A stretch of 64,000 nucleotides of DNA from Portibacter lacus. GTDB taxonomy: Bacteria > Bacteroidota > Bacteroidia > Chitinophagales > Saprospiraceae. Shown here piece after piece: positions 16,582 to 25,845 of this stretch; the first letter of the stretch is position 1; each line of letters begins with the position of its first letter. The stretch covers positions 30,140 through 94,139 of the forward strand of contig NZ_JAJNKA010000020.1 of the NCBI RefSeq assembly GCF_021533215.1, given 5' to 3'. Under the pieces are notes generated by a model that made no database searches, had not been told where the DNA came from, and saw only the letters and a list, made by a program, of their open reading frames with translations. Position numbers and translations under genes: made by a program.

Positions 16582-19500
16582 TTGGCTGACTTACCTATAA
16601 AGAAATTATTAGTTGCAAATCGTGGAGAAATAGCGATTCGTGTTTTTAGAGCGGCATCTGAAATCAATATCAGAACAGTTGCAATTTACACACATGAAGA
16701 TCGGTATTCATTACACCGTTATAAGGCAGATGAAGCATATCAGATCGGAGAAGATGACGATCCGTTAAAGCCTTACCTCGATATCACAGAAATTATATCT
16801 ATTGCGAAAGAAAATGGAGTCGATGCTATTCATCCAGGTTACGGTTTTCTTTCAGAAAATGAATCTTTCGCGCAAGCGTGTATTGATGCTGGGATAAAGT
16901 GGATCGGACCTAGTCCTGATATCATGGCTTCCTTAGGTGATAAGATATCAGCGAAGAAAGTGGCGATAGAAGCTGGTGTTCCTATCGTTCCTGCAAGTAA
17001 AGGTGAAATAACAGAAGTTGTAGAACTGAAAAGAGTCGCGAATGAAATTGGGTATCCGGTTATGGTTAAAGCTGCTTATGGTGGTGGAGGTCGAGGGATG
17101 CGAGTCGTTTATAAAGAAGAAGATGTAGAGAAATCATTCAATGAAGCAAGTGGTGAAGCACAGACTGCCTTTGGGAATGGTTCTGTATTTGTTGAAAAAT
17201 ATATCGCAGATCCGAAGCATATAGAAGTTCAGCTTTTAGGAGATATGCATGGGAATCTGGTACACCTTTTCGAGAGAGACTGCTCTATTCAGAGAAGATT
17301 TCAGAAAGTGGTAGAAATTGCTCCGGCGACTTCATTAAAGCAAGAAACAAGGGATGCACTTTACAGACATGCATTAGCAATAGGAAATAAGGTAGGATAT
17401 CAGAATGCTGGAACTGTTGAGTTTTTGCTGGATGATGAAGAAAATATCTATTTTATAGAGGTCAATACAAGAATTCAAGTTGAGCATACGATAACGGAGG
17501 TAATTACTGGAGAAGACATTGTGAGGAATCAGATATTGATTGCTGCAGGACTTTCTTTGGATGATCCTAGAATTGGCCTTGGAAAGCAAGAAGACATACA
17601 GTATAGAGGAGTCGCTATTCAATGTAGGATAACAACGGAAGATCCATCACAGGATTTCAAGCCAGACTATGGTCGATTAGTAGCTTATCGAAGTGCAAGT
17701 GGATTCGGGATTAGACTTGATGCAGGGAATGCATACGCAGGAGCAACGATTTCTCCGTTTTTCGATAGTATGTTAGTGAAAGTTACGGCTTCTGGACATA
17801 CATTAGATGACGCTGCGGATAGGTTACACCGTGCATTAAGGGAGTTTAGAATTAGAGGCGTTAAGTCTAACATTTCTTTCTTGCTCAATATACTTAGAGA
17901 GCCTAGCTTTAGAACTGGAAATACAACGGTACACTATATCGGAAATCATCCAGAACTATTGGTGCCACCAAGTTGGAAAGATAGAGGAACGAAATTGATC
18001 AGATACATCGGTGAGGTGAATGTCAATGGAAATCCTGATGTAAAGAAGAAAGACTTAGATGTTGAGTTTGATAAATTTGCTATTCCAAAAGCCAAGAATC
18101 AGGACTACCAATCAGGTACGAAACAATTGCTTACAGAATTAGGTCCTACTGGATTTTCAGAATGGCTAAAGGAGCAAGAACATGTATTGTATACTGATAC
18201 AACTTTCAGAGATGCCCACCAGTCTTTGCTGGCAACAAGGGTAAGGACGAAGGATTTATTAAATATTGCGCCACAGTTTGCGAAAGACCATGGTCATGAG
18301 TTATTCTCTATGGAAGTATGGGGAGGAGCGACATTCGATGTTTCCATGCGATTTTTAAAGGAAAGTCCATGGGATCGATTGAAATTATTGAGAAAGGCGA
18401 TTCCGAATACCTTGCTTCAGATGCTTCTAAGAGGATCGAATGCAGTAGGCTACAAGGCATATCCTGATAATCTAATAGAAGAGTTTGTAGAAAAATCAGC
18501 AGAAACAGGAATTGATGTTTTCAGAATATTCGATTCGATGAACTGGTTAGAAGCAATGCAGACCAGTATTAAAACGGTAAGAGAAAGAACAAATTCACTA
18601 GCGGAAGTAAGTATTTGCTATTCTGGTGATGTCATGGATAAAAATAGTAAGTATAATATTGACTATTATATCAACATGGCGAAGGCTGTGGAAGATAGTG
18701 GAGCGCATATTATTGCGATAAAAGATATGGCTGGTTTATTGAAACCGATGGCCGCTGAATATTTGATTACAGAATTGAAAAACAATACCTCACTTCCTTT
18801 ACACTTGCATACGCATGATACTTCTTCGATACAGTCGGCGACTTATCTTAAGGCGATAGAAGCTGGTGTGGATGTGGTAGATGTAGCATTAAGTGCACTT
18901 TCAGGAATAACATCACAACCGAATTTTAATTCTGTAGTAGCGATGATGGAAGGTCACGAGCGTTCTGGCAACATTGACCTAAAAAATCTAAACCGATATT
19001 CTAATTATTGGGAAGAGGTAAGAAAATATTACTATCCATTCGAGACGGAATTAAAAGCAGGAACAGCTGAGGTGTATGATCACGAGATTCCAGGTGGACA
19101 ATATTCGAATCTAAGACCTCAAGCGAGATCGTTAGGGTTAGAAAATAAGTTTGATACGATTAAGAAGAACTATGCAGCCATTAATAATATGATGGGAGGT
19201 ATGGTGAAAGTGACGCCTTCTTCGAAAGTAGTTGGTGATATGGCGATGTTCATGACTGCGAATGATATTACCATTGAAGATATTAAAAAGAATGGGGAGT
19301 CATTAGCTTTTCCAGACTCAATGATTTCGATGATGAAGGGAGAGCTAGGGCAGCGTGCAGAAGGATGGCCGAAAGAGTTTCAAGCGATGGTTCTGAAGAA
19401 CGATAAGCCGTTTACAGATCGACCGAATGCGCACTTAGATCCTATAGATTTTGACAAAGAATTCGAGGCATTTAAGTTGGAATATCCTGAAAAAGCAACC

Positions 19501-20028
19501 TTCTTAGATTTCTTAAGTTATTCATTGTATCCGAAAGTTTTCGCGGACTATTACACACATATTCAAGAGTTTGGGAATACAGAAATGCTTCCTACACCAT
19601 GTTTCTTCTATGGCCTTAAGCCAAATGATGAGATTAATGTATCCATAGCGAAAGGTAAAAACATCCTAATTGAATATCTGAATACGAATCAGGCATCAGC
19701 TGATGGAACGAGGTTAGTTATTTTCAGGATCAATGGAGCGATTCGTTCCGTGATGGTGAAAGATAACCAAGTAAAGAGTGAAGTCTTTATTCATAAAAAA
19801 GCAAGTACTGAAGGTCAGATTGGTTCTCCTTTGCAAGGTAGTTTATCGAAAGTGGTGGTTAAAGAAGGTCAAGAGGTGAAGAAGAATGATCCATTATTTG
19901 TGATCGAAGCGATGAAGATGGAAAGTACGATAACGGCGCCATATGACGGAGTCATTACGAAGGTTCATATAAAGAACAAGACGATGGTATTGCAAGACGA
20001 TATGGTGGTAGAGATGGAGAAGAGTTAA
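16582..20028 (+). CDS. pyc: Pyruvate carboxylase
   Basis: Pyruvate carboxylase makes oxaloacetate from pyruvate, bicarbonate and ATP, replenishing the TCA cycle. The 1148-residue chain holds every domain of the single-chain enzyme: biotin carboxylase (about 5-460, KKLLVANRGEIAIRVF, then EVNTRIQVEHT), carboxyltransferase (about 530-810, YTDTTFRDAHQSLLATR), the conserved PC domain, and a C-terminal biotinyl domain with EAMKMES, whose Lys (near residue 1113) carries biotin. The start is TTG; a stop lies eight codons upstream and there is no ATG or GTG between, so TTG is the best choice. It is flanked on its 3' side by a two-box repeat. Confidence 0.95.
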   Translation: MADLPIKKLLVANRGEIAIRVFRAASEINIRTVAIYTHEDRYSLHRYKADEAYQIGEDDDPLKPYLDITEIISIAKENGVDAIHPGYGFLSENESFAQACIDAGIKWIGPSPDIMASLGDKISAKKVAIEAGVPIVPASKGEITEVVELKRVANEIGYPVMVKAAYGGGGRGMRVVYKEEDVEKSFNEASGEAQTAFGNGSVFVEKYIADPKHIEVQLLGDMHGNLVHLFERDCSIQRRFQKVVEIAPATSLKQETRDALYRHALAIGNKVGYQNAGTVEFLLDDEENIYFIEVNTRIQVEHTITEVITGEDIVRNQILIAAGLSLDDPRIGLGKQEDIQYRGVAIQCRITTEDPSQDFKPDYGRLVAYRSASGFGIRLDAGNAYAGATISPFFDSMLVKVTASGHTLDDAADRLHRALREFRIRGVKSNISFLLNILREPSFRTGNTTVHYIGNHPELLVPPSWKDRGTKLIRYIGEVNVNGNPDVKKKDLDVEFDKFAIPKAKNQDYQSGTKQLLTELGPTGFSEWLKEQEHVLYTDTTFRDAHQSLLATRVRTKDLLNIAPQFAKDHGHELFSMEVWGGATFDVSMRFLKESPWDRLKLLRKAIPNTLLQMLLRGSNAVGYKAYPDNLIEEFVEKSAETGIDVFRIFDSMNWLEAMQTSIKTVRERTNSLAEVSICYSGDVMDKNSKYNIDYYINMAKAVEDSGAHIIAIKDMAGLLKPMAAEYLITELKNNTSLPLHLHTHDTSSIQSATYLKAIEAGVDVVDVALSALSGITSQPNFNSVVAMMEGHERSGNIDLKNLNRYSNYWEEVRKYYYPFETELKAGTAEVYDHEIPGGQYSNLRPQARSLGLENKFDTIKKNYAAINNMMGGMVKVTPSSKVVGDMAMFMTANDITIEDIKKNGESLAFPDSMISMMKGELGQRAEGWPKEFQAMVLKNDKPFTDRPNAHLDPIDFDKEFEAFKLEYPEKATFLDFLSYSLYPKVFADYYTHIQEFGNTEMLPTPCFFYGLKPNDEINVSIAKGKNILIEYLNTNQASADGTRLVIFRINGAIRSVMVKDNQVKSEVFIHKKASTEGQIGSPLQGSLSKVVVKEGQEVKKNDPLFVIEAMKMESTITAPYDGVITKVHIKNKTMVLQDDMVVEMEKS

Positions 20029-20037
20029 TAGGGTTTT

Positions 20038-20078
20038 AGATCGTCGAGCTCGCAGTGAAACGGAGCGATCGGCGAGCT
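20038..20078. repeat. Two-box interspersed repeat, copy 1
   Basis: AGATCGTCGAGCT, ten bases, CGGAG, then GATCGGCGAGCT. The two boxes are direct near-repeats differing at one base, and the same layout recurs at 20241 and 21957. This copy has the shortest gap between CGGAG and the right box (one base). Confidence 0.7.
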
Positions 20079-20091
20079 GACCATAAGGAAT

Positions 20092-20150
20092 AGTTGATGG
20101 GTTGATAAGTTGATGGGGTTATGAGGTTGATAAAATTAATGGGTTATTAA
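20092..20150. repeat. Degenerate GTTGATGGG simple repeat
   Basis: The stretch contains irregular copies of GTTGATGGG/GTTGATAAG, for example AGTTGATGGGTTGATAAGTT, decaying to the right. Together with the flanking two-box repeats it fills most of the 270-bp gap downstream of pyruvate carboxylase. Confidence 0.5.
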
Positions 20151-20240
20151 ACTAATATTTCCTCGTGATTTAAACTCGTTAGTCTGCTATTCTTAATGTT
20201 ATCACATTCGTTAATGACATGAATTTTGTAGCCCTAAACT

Positions 20241-20290
20241 AGATCGTCGAGCTTGCAATACATCGGAGGCTATTTAGAGATCGGCGAGCT
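20241..20290. repeat. Two-box interspersed repeat, copy 2
   Basis: AGATCGTCGAGCT, ten bases, CGGAG, eight bases, AGATCGGCGAGCT. It ends 8 bp from the stop codon of the phosphatase-like gene. Confidence 0.7.
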
Positions 20291-20298
20291 ATTTCGGA

Positions 20299-21855
20299 TT
20301 ATTCAACCTCTTCCTTCGTGACAACATTTCCTTTTAGATCAATAATCATGTCGTACTTTGTTTCTCCATTTGAAATTCGAACTTTGTATACTACGTCATT
20401 TTCTTTTTCTTGATAGGCTACTCTGGTCACAAAAAATCCTTCGTGTTTTGAGATTAAATTTTTCTCAATGTCTGCTGGCAATTGATCTGGATAAGCAATG
20501 GTATTATCAAAATATCTTCCTGAAATAGCTTGACCTTTTAATTCCACAAAACTATTAGGACCTTTTATATTTTTTATCACTTCAAATGCGTCATATAAGT
20601 CCCCAGTAGCGGTATAAGATTCATATTTTAAAATATTTCCATCTACAGTCAGCACTTGAAACAATTGAGTGTTTTCAGCAGCTCTGTCTCTATCAGCATC
20701 CCAACCTTCCCAGGCATTTGGTCTCAAGCTATACATTTTACCTCCGCTGACAGATACCACATAGACCGTTCCAGTTAGATCTTTGGCATTAACACCCGTC
20801 GGAATATTCTCCTCCAATGGAGTAGTTCTACCTCTAGAATATGCATGGTCATGACCTTGAAGTGCTAAATCCACCTGATACTTATCCAATATAGGCTTTA
20901 ACATCTCTCTCCACTCATCGTTGTCTCTGCTGCTAGAAGCCGAGAAGAGGGGATGGTGGAAGGTAACAACCGTCCATTTGTTGGAATTGTTTTTTAAAAC
21001 ATCTTCCAGCCAAATCATTTGTTTTTCTTTCTGCTCATTAGAATTCAGCCCTATCACCCTAAGATCTTGATAATCCATATAATAAACAGTTTCTTCTAAC
21101 CCTTCTGGACCATTTTCAGGTAGTGTAAATTGTGGTCTCCATAAAACTGAAAGTTGACGAGGCTCTCCGTCTTTTATCGATCTATATTCATGGTTGCCAG
21201 GAACAGGGAAAGATGGAATCATACTGTGAATGAACGACCCAGCTTGGAACCATTCCTCCCATTCTAAATCCGTATTAGCATGATTAATTAAGTCACCGGC
21301 ATGAATCATAAAAGCAGCATCAGGCGCCTTTTGGAATCCTTGTCTAATCAATCTAGACCATACTTCCAGTACATTATTCTGTGCATCTCCTATATAAATA
21401 AATGAAAACCGATCGGGGTCAGTATTGGCTGTTTTTACATGAATCCACTCACTCCAGTGCATTCCATCACCAACTCTATAAGCATACAATGTATTGGCTT
21501 CTAAATCTTTTATTTTTACAGAATGGTAATGGGCGGACACCTCTATTTCATTTTCTAATTTGAGGTCAAAAAGTTCTAATTCAGCGTTGTGCGTATTTGC
21601 ATTCCTCCAGAATTTAGGAGCGGCAGTCGCCTTTGCAATTTCCACAATGCCTTGTTTCACATCGGTGGAAGTCCTCCACGTAATATTTAATTCAGAGGTT
21701 GCTTCTGCTCCAAAGTTGACCATTATTCGATCAGGATGGATGGTAGGATGGTTCCATTCTTTTTCATAAACTGGGGCTTTGTATACTTTAGGTATTTGAG
21801 CATATCCTAAATTTAGAACAAGTAGGAAAGCAAATAGAGGTAAAAAGTTTTTCAT
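20299..21855 (-). CDS. Secreted purple-acid-phosphatase-like metallophosphoesterase
   Basis: The 518-residue protein begins with a signal peptide (MKNFLPLFAFLLVLNLGYAQ; the frame is open 21 bp further). A fibronectin-type purple acid phosphatase N-terminal domain (about 35-130, ELNITWRTSTDVKQG) precedes a binuclear metallophosphoesterase domain (about 135-400) with GDAQN, HAGDLINHA, PGNHEYR, TFHHPLFS and QGHDHAYSRG, the five metal-ligand blocks. It should hydrolyse phosphate esters outside the inner membrane. The C-terminal 110 residues are beta-rich and not assigned; no T9SS sorting motif is clear. Two-box repeats lie on both sides of the gene. Confidence 0.85.
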   Translation of the reverse strand: MKNFLPLFAFLLVLNLGYAQIPKVYKAPVYEKEWNHPTIHPDRIMVNFGAEATSELNITWRTSTDVKQGIVEIAKATAAPKFWRNANTHNAELELFDLKLENEIEVSAHYHSVKIKDLEANTLYAYRVGDGMHWSEWIHVKTANTDPDRFSFIYIGDAQNNVLEVWSRLIRQGFQKAPDAAFMIHAGDLINHANTDLEWEEWFQAGSFIHSMIPSFPVPGNHEYRSIKDGEPRQLSVLWRPQFTLPENGPEGLEETVYYMDYQDLRVIGLNSNEQKEKQMIWLEDVLKNNSNKWTVVTFHHPLFSASSSRDNDEWREMLKPILDKYQVDLALQGHDHAYSRGRTTPLEENIPTGVNAKDLTGTVYVVSVSGGKMYSLRPNAWEGWDADRDRAAENTQLFQVLTVDGNILKYESYTATGDLYDAFEVIKNIKGPNSFVELKGQAISGRYFDNTIAYPDQLPADIEKNLISKHEGFFVTRVAYQEKENDVVYKVRISNGETKYDMIIDLKGNVVTKEEVE

Positions 21856-21956
21856 GAGTAATAATTTGTTGGTCAACTATAGTTTCATGCCGAAGATATT
21901 GAAAAAATTGCAGTTGGGAAGATTTAGAATAAGAGGAAATATTGGTCTTGCTATTT

Positions 21957-22006
21957 AGATCGTCGAGCTTGGGGAGTGGCGGAGGATAGAGAGAGATCGG
22001 CGAGCT
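21957..22006. repeat. Two-box interspersed repeat, copy 3
   Basis: AGATCGTCGAGCT, ten bases, CGGAG, eight bases, AGATCGGCGAGCT, followed by a T-run. It lies about 100 bp upstream of the phosphatase-like start codon and 180 bp before the sigma-factor gene. The remaining part of this 334-bp gap is AT-rich and holds the inverted repeat at 22141-22186. Confidence 0.7.
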
Positions 22007-22140
22007 TTTTTTGGGATGATTAGTTATGTCTTTCTAATTATTAAATATTATTATAAATGACATAAAAAATATCTTATTAAAATACTAGATAAGCAAAAGT
22101 TAAGATTTTTATATTTCATAACAATTTTCAAAAAAATCCT

Positions 22141-22186
22141 ACCTTAAGGGTTACTTTTTATATTATAGAACCGACACCCTTAAGGT
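22141..22186 (+). promoter_or_regulatory. 11-bp inverted repeat upstream of the sigma-factor gene
   Basis: ACCTTAAGGGT (22141-22151) and ACCCTTAAGGT (22176-22186) are perfect inverted copies, and each contains the palindrome CCTTAAGG; the two palindromes are centred 36 bp apart. An AT-rich segment with TATATTATA lies between them, and the right copy ends 3 nt before the ATG. It could be an operator pair around the promoter or an mRNA hairpin that hides the start codon. Confidence 0.6.
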
Positions 22187-22189
22187 TAG

Positions 22190-22774
22190 ATGAATGAGAT
22201 CCAAGAATTGTTAGAGCAGATCCGATCTGGTAAAGATGGACGAGACAAAGTGGTTGCTTCCTTATATCATGATCAGAAATTGAGAAATGTTATTTCGGGA
22301 TACATTAAGAATAGGGGAGGGGATGAAACTGATGTAAAAAGTGTGTTCAATCTGAGTCTTGTCCAATTTGTGAAAACGGTAGTCAAGAATCCCAACCTTG
22401 AAATCAAAACAAGTATTTACCAGTTTGTTTTTGGTATTGCGCGACATCGATGGATTGATGAGTTAGAAAGCAGAAGTAACAAGAAGACTTCCGAATTAAA
22501 GGAATATCATAAAGAAATCAAAGATGATCAAAAAGCTGATGATCTAATCATTAACTTTGAGAATAAGGCACTGTTGAATGATCTCTTGGAAAAGTTGAGA
22601 AGAAATTGCAAACAAGTATTGATGTATTGGGCGAATGGTTACTCCATGGAAGAAATTGCTAAAATGCTCAACTACAATAGTTTTAAGATGGCTAAAAAGA
22701 AAAAGTATGAATGTTTCAAGCAGCTTCTTAAGTACTTAGATCAAAATCCACAAATAAAAATGGCGTTAAGGTAA
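22190..22774 (+). CDS. ECF-like RNA polymerase sigma factor
   Basis: This 194-residue protein has the two-part ECF layout. An N-terminal sigma2-like region (about 25-100) includes SIYQFVFGIARHRWIDELESR, and a C-terminal sigma4-like helix-turn-helix (about 133-185) includes CKQVLMYWANGYSMEEIAKML. It would redirect RNA polymerase to a small set of promoters. The following gene starts one base after its stop codon and encodes a single-pass membrane protein in the usual anti-sigma position. The 11-bp inverted repeat just upstream suggests tight control. The sequence is diverged from standard ECF groups, so the group is not assigned. Confidence 0.78.
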   Translation: MNEIQELLEQIRSGKDGRDKVVASLYHDQKLRNVISGYIKNRGGDETDVKSVFNLSLVQFVKTVVKNPNLEIKTSIYQFVFGIARHRWIDELESRSNKKTSELKEYHKEIKDDQKADDLIINFENKALLNDLLEKLRRNCKQVLMYWANGYSMEEIAKMLNYNSFKMAKKKKYECFKQLLKYLDQNPQIKMALR

Positions 22775-22775
22775 T

Positions 22776-23423
22776 ATGGATTGGTATGAATACATAGACG
22801 ATTATATGAAAGGTGATCTAGATGAAAATCTGAGATATGAGATGGAGTCAGCCATTCAAAAAGATGCTGAGCTCAAGAGTGCCATCGACAACTATGATGA
22901 TGCTAAGACGTTAAGTGAGGGTTTGCTGGAGTTAGATATTATGGAAAGCATAGATAGCTTGGAAGCAAATGCAACAGAAACAAATAAAATTAGTCGAAAC
23001 GATAAATCGTCAAAATCAAAGTTCCCAATTTGGCTGAAGATTCTAATTCCCTTTTTTATTATTGTAGGATTTTTTATCATTCGATATGTTCAAAAAGAAA
23101 AGAAAGAGGCTGAACGCCAAGAATTATTTGCAAGTCTATATGTTCGACCTATCGATGATGAAATACTTAAAGGAATAGACAGAACTCTGATGAATAATTT
23201 TCAGAAAGGGAAATATTACTTTTCCTTGAATGAATTTGAGAAAGCAGAAGATAAACTCCTCTTATTTCTCGATCGCACTAGCAATGAGGATAGTCTGAGT
23301 TTGGGGAATTATTGGTTAGGGCATGTATATTTGAATATGGGGGAGTGGGAGAAGGCGAAAAAATTTATCTCAGAAAATGAAAATAGTCAACTCAAGGAAA
23401 TACTTTCTAAGATCGTGAAGTAA
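22776..23423 (+). CDS. Single-pass membrane protein with TPR-like tail, possible anti-sigma factor
   Basis: The 215-residue protein has an acidic cytoplasmic N-terminus (about 1-82; WYEYIDDYMKGDLDENLRYE resembles the start of anti-sigma proteins, but there is no zinc-binding HxxxCxxC), one membrane helix (about 85-105) and a periplasmic tail with TPR-like helix pairs (YFSLNEFEKAEDKLLLFL, then YLNMGEWEKAKKFI). Spacing to the sigma-factor gene is one base, so the two are cotranscribed. An anti-sigma or sensor role is inferred from position and topology only. Confidence 0.6.
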   Translation: MDWYEYIDDYMKGDLDENLRYEMESAIQKDAELKSAIDNYDDAKTLSEGLLELDIMESIDSLEANATETNKISRNDKSSKSKFPIWLKILIPFFIIVGFFIIRYVQKEKKEAERQELFASLYVRPIDDEILKGIDRTLMNNFQKGKYYFSLNEFEKAEDKLLLFLDRTSNEDSLSLGNYWLGHVYLNMGEWEKAKKFISENENSQLKEILSKIVK

Positions 23424-23425
23424 AA

Positions 23426-24967
23426 CTAGTCTAGTTTCTTTTGCATAGGAACCTCTATATTAGCTTCTTTATTAATTATTTCTGAAGAACTAATAAATTC
23501 TTCTATATAATTATCAATCGAAATTAATAGACCTTTAAAATCATATTCTACATTGATTTGAAAACGGCCTTCGAGATCTCCTATTGTTCCAGTTGCTGTT
23601 TCAATTACATGAACATTTGCAGCGATTAAGGGACTTCTTGAATCACTATCATATATTTGTCCTTTTATCAAGATAGGCTTTTTTACATTTTCAATCAATT
23701 CAGATAAAGTATCAGCATTGAAATATGCTTTTCTAAATTTTTTTTCTGTACCAAGCTTTTCTAATCGATTTATGAGTCGATAAATTACATTAATTCTCTT
23801 AATCTCAATATAGTTGTCGACTTTATTTTTAATAAATCTTTCTTTTCTGGCTCTATTTTCACTATCGATATAATAATCATATTCACGATAAGCTGAATTA
23901 TGTAAAGCATCCATGTCAATAATCCTTAAAATATTTATACTATCACCAGAAATAAACCTTGTATCAAGTGAGCATCCTTTAATTGTATTATTGATATCAC
24001 ATTCAATATTATCTCTTTCATAGATATCTATTCTATCACAACAGTTCCCAATATCTTTTTCAGGATTCTTATAGTTCATAATCATTTTACTTGGATATTG
24101 CTCTTGATCGAGATAACTTTTATTAGGAAATGTTAACATTATCTGATGAAGATCTAAGCTATGATTATTAAAAGAATAGCAATTGTCCATGATATTTATA
24201 AAAGTATCCTTTTTAGTTTCACTAATGCTAGGACAAGTTCGGTGAAGAAATTTATATTGGTTGTGAAGTACTTCGTGAATAAATACAATAGGCTCCCTGA
24301 TTAATAAGTCTGAACCTAAATACAAAAATGGATACGGTTTCTCGTTAACAGCATGTTTTGAAACTCTTGCAATAACTGAAGAATCCACGCCAACAAAAGC
24401 CTGATCAATACAAATTATGTGATTATTTTTGAAATCACCTTTTAAAGTATTCTTTAACGATGTGAATATCGCATTTGAATTTGATTGATTTCTAAAGTTT
24501 TGCAATGTATCATAAGATTCAATTCGATTAAATTTAATACTTAAACCCAGATAGAATTTTGATAAATATATATTTATATCACTTTCTAATGAATCAATTT
24601 CAGCGTCATCAAAAGTAAAACTGCTATTATAGAAAAGATCAAAGTCAAGTTTTTTTGATATTCTTAACCCGTTAGAAATCGGGAAATAATTAGACTTTTT
24701 AATTCTACTGTCTGGTCTTAATATGAAATATTCTTTAAATTTATTTATGGATTTTGAATAATTGAAACTCTGACCTCTTTTAAAACCGAGTGTGTCATAT
24801 GCTGATCCGATCTTATAGAGCAGATAACTAGGTTGAGTTGGCTTACTACGAGTAATAAAACTACTTGTTGGTATATATGGTAATATACCCCATACGACAT
24901 ATATCAATATAACCGTGGTTGCAAGGACAAATAGAATTCTCCTTTTATTTATTTTGCCTATATCCAT
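23426..24967 (-). CDS. Membrane-anchored HExxH protein with carboxypeptidase-regulatory-like C-terminus
   Basis: I do not recognise a named family. The 513-residue protein has a membrane helix near the N-terminus (about 9-29), then a large extracytoplasmic region. IHEVLHNQ (His about 231) is an HExxH zinc-peptidase motif; a further His seven residues after the second ligand is one place off the metzincin spacing. The C-terminal 80 residues, beginning ILIKGQIYDSDSRSPLIAAN with later GTIGDLEGRFQI, look like the CarboxypepD_reg/CnaB-type beta domain common in Bacteroidota surface proteins. It overlaps the upstream gene by 23 bp, so the two are coupled. Peptidase activity is inferred; the other active-site residues are not certain. 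Confidence 0.6.
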   Translation of the reverse strand: MDIGKINKRRILFVLATTVILIYVVWGILPYIPTSSFITRSKPTQPSYLLYKIGSAYDTLGFKRGQSFNYSKSINKFKEYFILRPDSRIKKSNYFPISNGLRISKKLDFDLFYNSSFTFDDAEIDSLESDINIYLSKFYLGLSIKFNRIESYDTLQNFRNQSNSNAIFTSLKNTLKGDFKNNHIICIDQAFVGVDSSVIARVSKHAVNEKPYPFLYLGSDLLIREPIVFIHEVLHNQYKFLHRTCPSISETKKDTFINIMDNCYSFNNHSLDLHQIMLTFPNKSYLDQEQYPSKMIMNYKNPEKDIGNCCDRIDIYERDNIECDINNTIKGCSLDTRFISGDSINILRIIDMDALHNSAYREYDYYIDSENRARKERFIKNKVDNYIEIKRINVIYRLINRLEKLGTEKKFRKAYFNADTLSELIENVKKPILIKGQIYDSDSRSPLIAANVHVIETATGTIGDLEGRFQINVEYDFKGLLISIDNYIEEFISSSEIINKEANIEVPMQKKLD

Positions 24968-25682
24968 GTATATGATCTGAGTCTACCTCGATGATAAATC
25001 TACCATTTACTTTGTCGACAAGGTAAATATAGTATTCTGCTAGTAACTTAGACTCTGCTAATTCGTCTAAAGTTATGTAGTAATATTTGTTATCAAAATT
25101 ACATACTTCGTTAGCTGATTCTCCTATGCACACCTTTTTGTAATCAAGCCCATTTATTATAGTATCTATTTGAAAACTATTGTTGGGCGTTCGACTGCCA
25201 CTATCGGGACCTTCAATTATAATGTGAGTTTTTGAATGCCAATAATCGAAATCGACGCTCAAACCATCATGGTAGTTAATACCGAATTCTAAAGTTGAAA
25301 TTCTCTGTGCATCATTCTCAATATCTAAATCTGTTGAGTTAGATCTAATATCCCAAGCAATTGGAACTCCTTTTACTGTGCGCACTTTAAAAAATACCTT
25401 CTCTAAAAATTCATCATTTATGAATTTTTCACTCTGATTCCCCTCATATAAAATAATCCTCATCTCATTTACATCAAGATTTTTTTCATCGATTAAAATC
25501 ATTCCGTAGCGTGATCCTGGAAATCCTTTTTGTTGATTTGGCCCCAAGGCTTCAGAGATAATTGTTCCCTCTATATATTTATTGCCTGTTATATTAACAG
25601 GTCTAAATTGTAAAGAATAAATTATAGTTATCGTAGTTATAACTATAAGAATAACTATTAAAGAATCTCTCCAATTCTTCAT
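24945..25682 (-). CDS. Hypothetical membrane-anchored protein
   Basis: I do not recognise this 245-residue protein. It has one membrane helix at the N-terminus (about 8-25) and an otherwise hydrophilic, beta-rich body with two Cys (in KVCIGESANEVCNF) that could form a disulfide. Its 3' end overlaps the HExxH gene by 23 bp, so the pair is translated together and probably works together in the periplasm. Confidence 0.5.
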   Translation of the reverse strand: MKNWRDSLIVILIVITTITIIYSLQFRPVNITGNKYIEGTIISEALGPNQQKGFPGSRYGMILIDEKNLDVNEMRIILYEGNQSEKFINDEFLEKVFFKVRTVKGVPIAWDIRSNSTDLDIENDAQRISTLEFGINYHDGLSVDFDYWHSKTHIIIEGPDSGSRTPNNSFQIDTIINGLDYKKVCIGESANEVCNFDNKYYYITLDELAESKLLAEYYIYLVDKVNGRFIIEVDSDHIHGYRQNK

Positions 25683-25845
25683 TTTCGTTTTGTTTTAAGG
25701 TTTTTTAAAAGTCAGCTTTGGGGCAAGTTGGTGCTTTAATATACTAAGAAGCAGATAATTATTAATAATTTTCTAGTACTATGAAAGTTTTTTAGGATAA
25801 ATGAATATGATATTGCCTAAAACGGAACTATTATACTTCCTAATT

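Noticed and set aside
24262..24276. Metzincin zinc motif in the HExxH protein
   Set aside because: The third His is one position too far (H-E-x-x-H-x6-H instead of x5) and the usual Gly is missing, so only the plain HExxH is reported.
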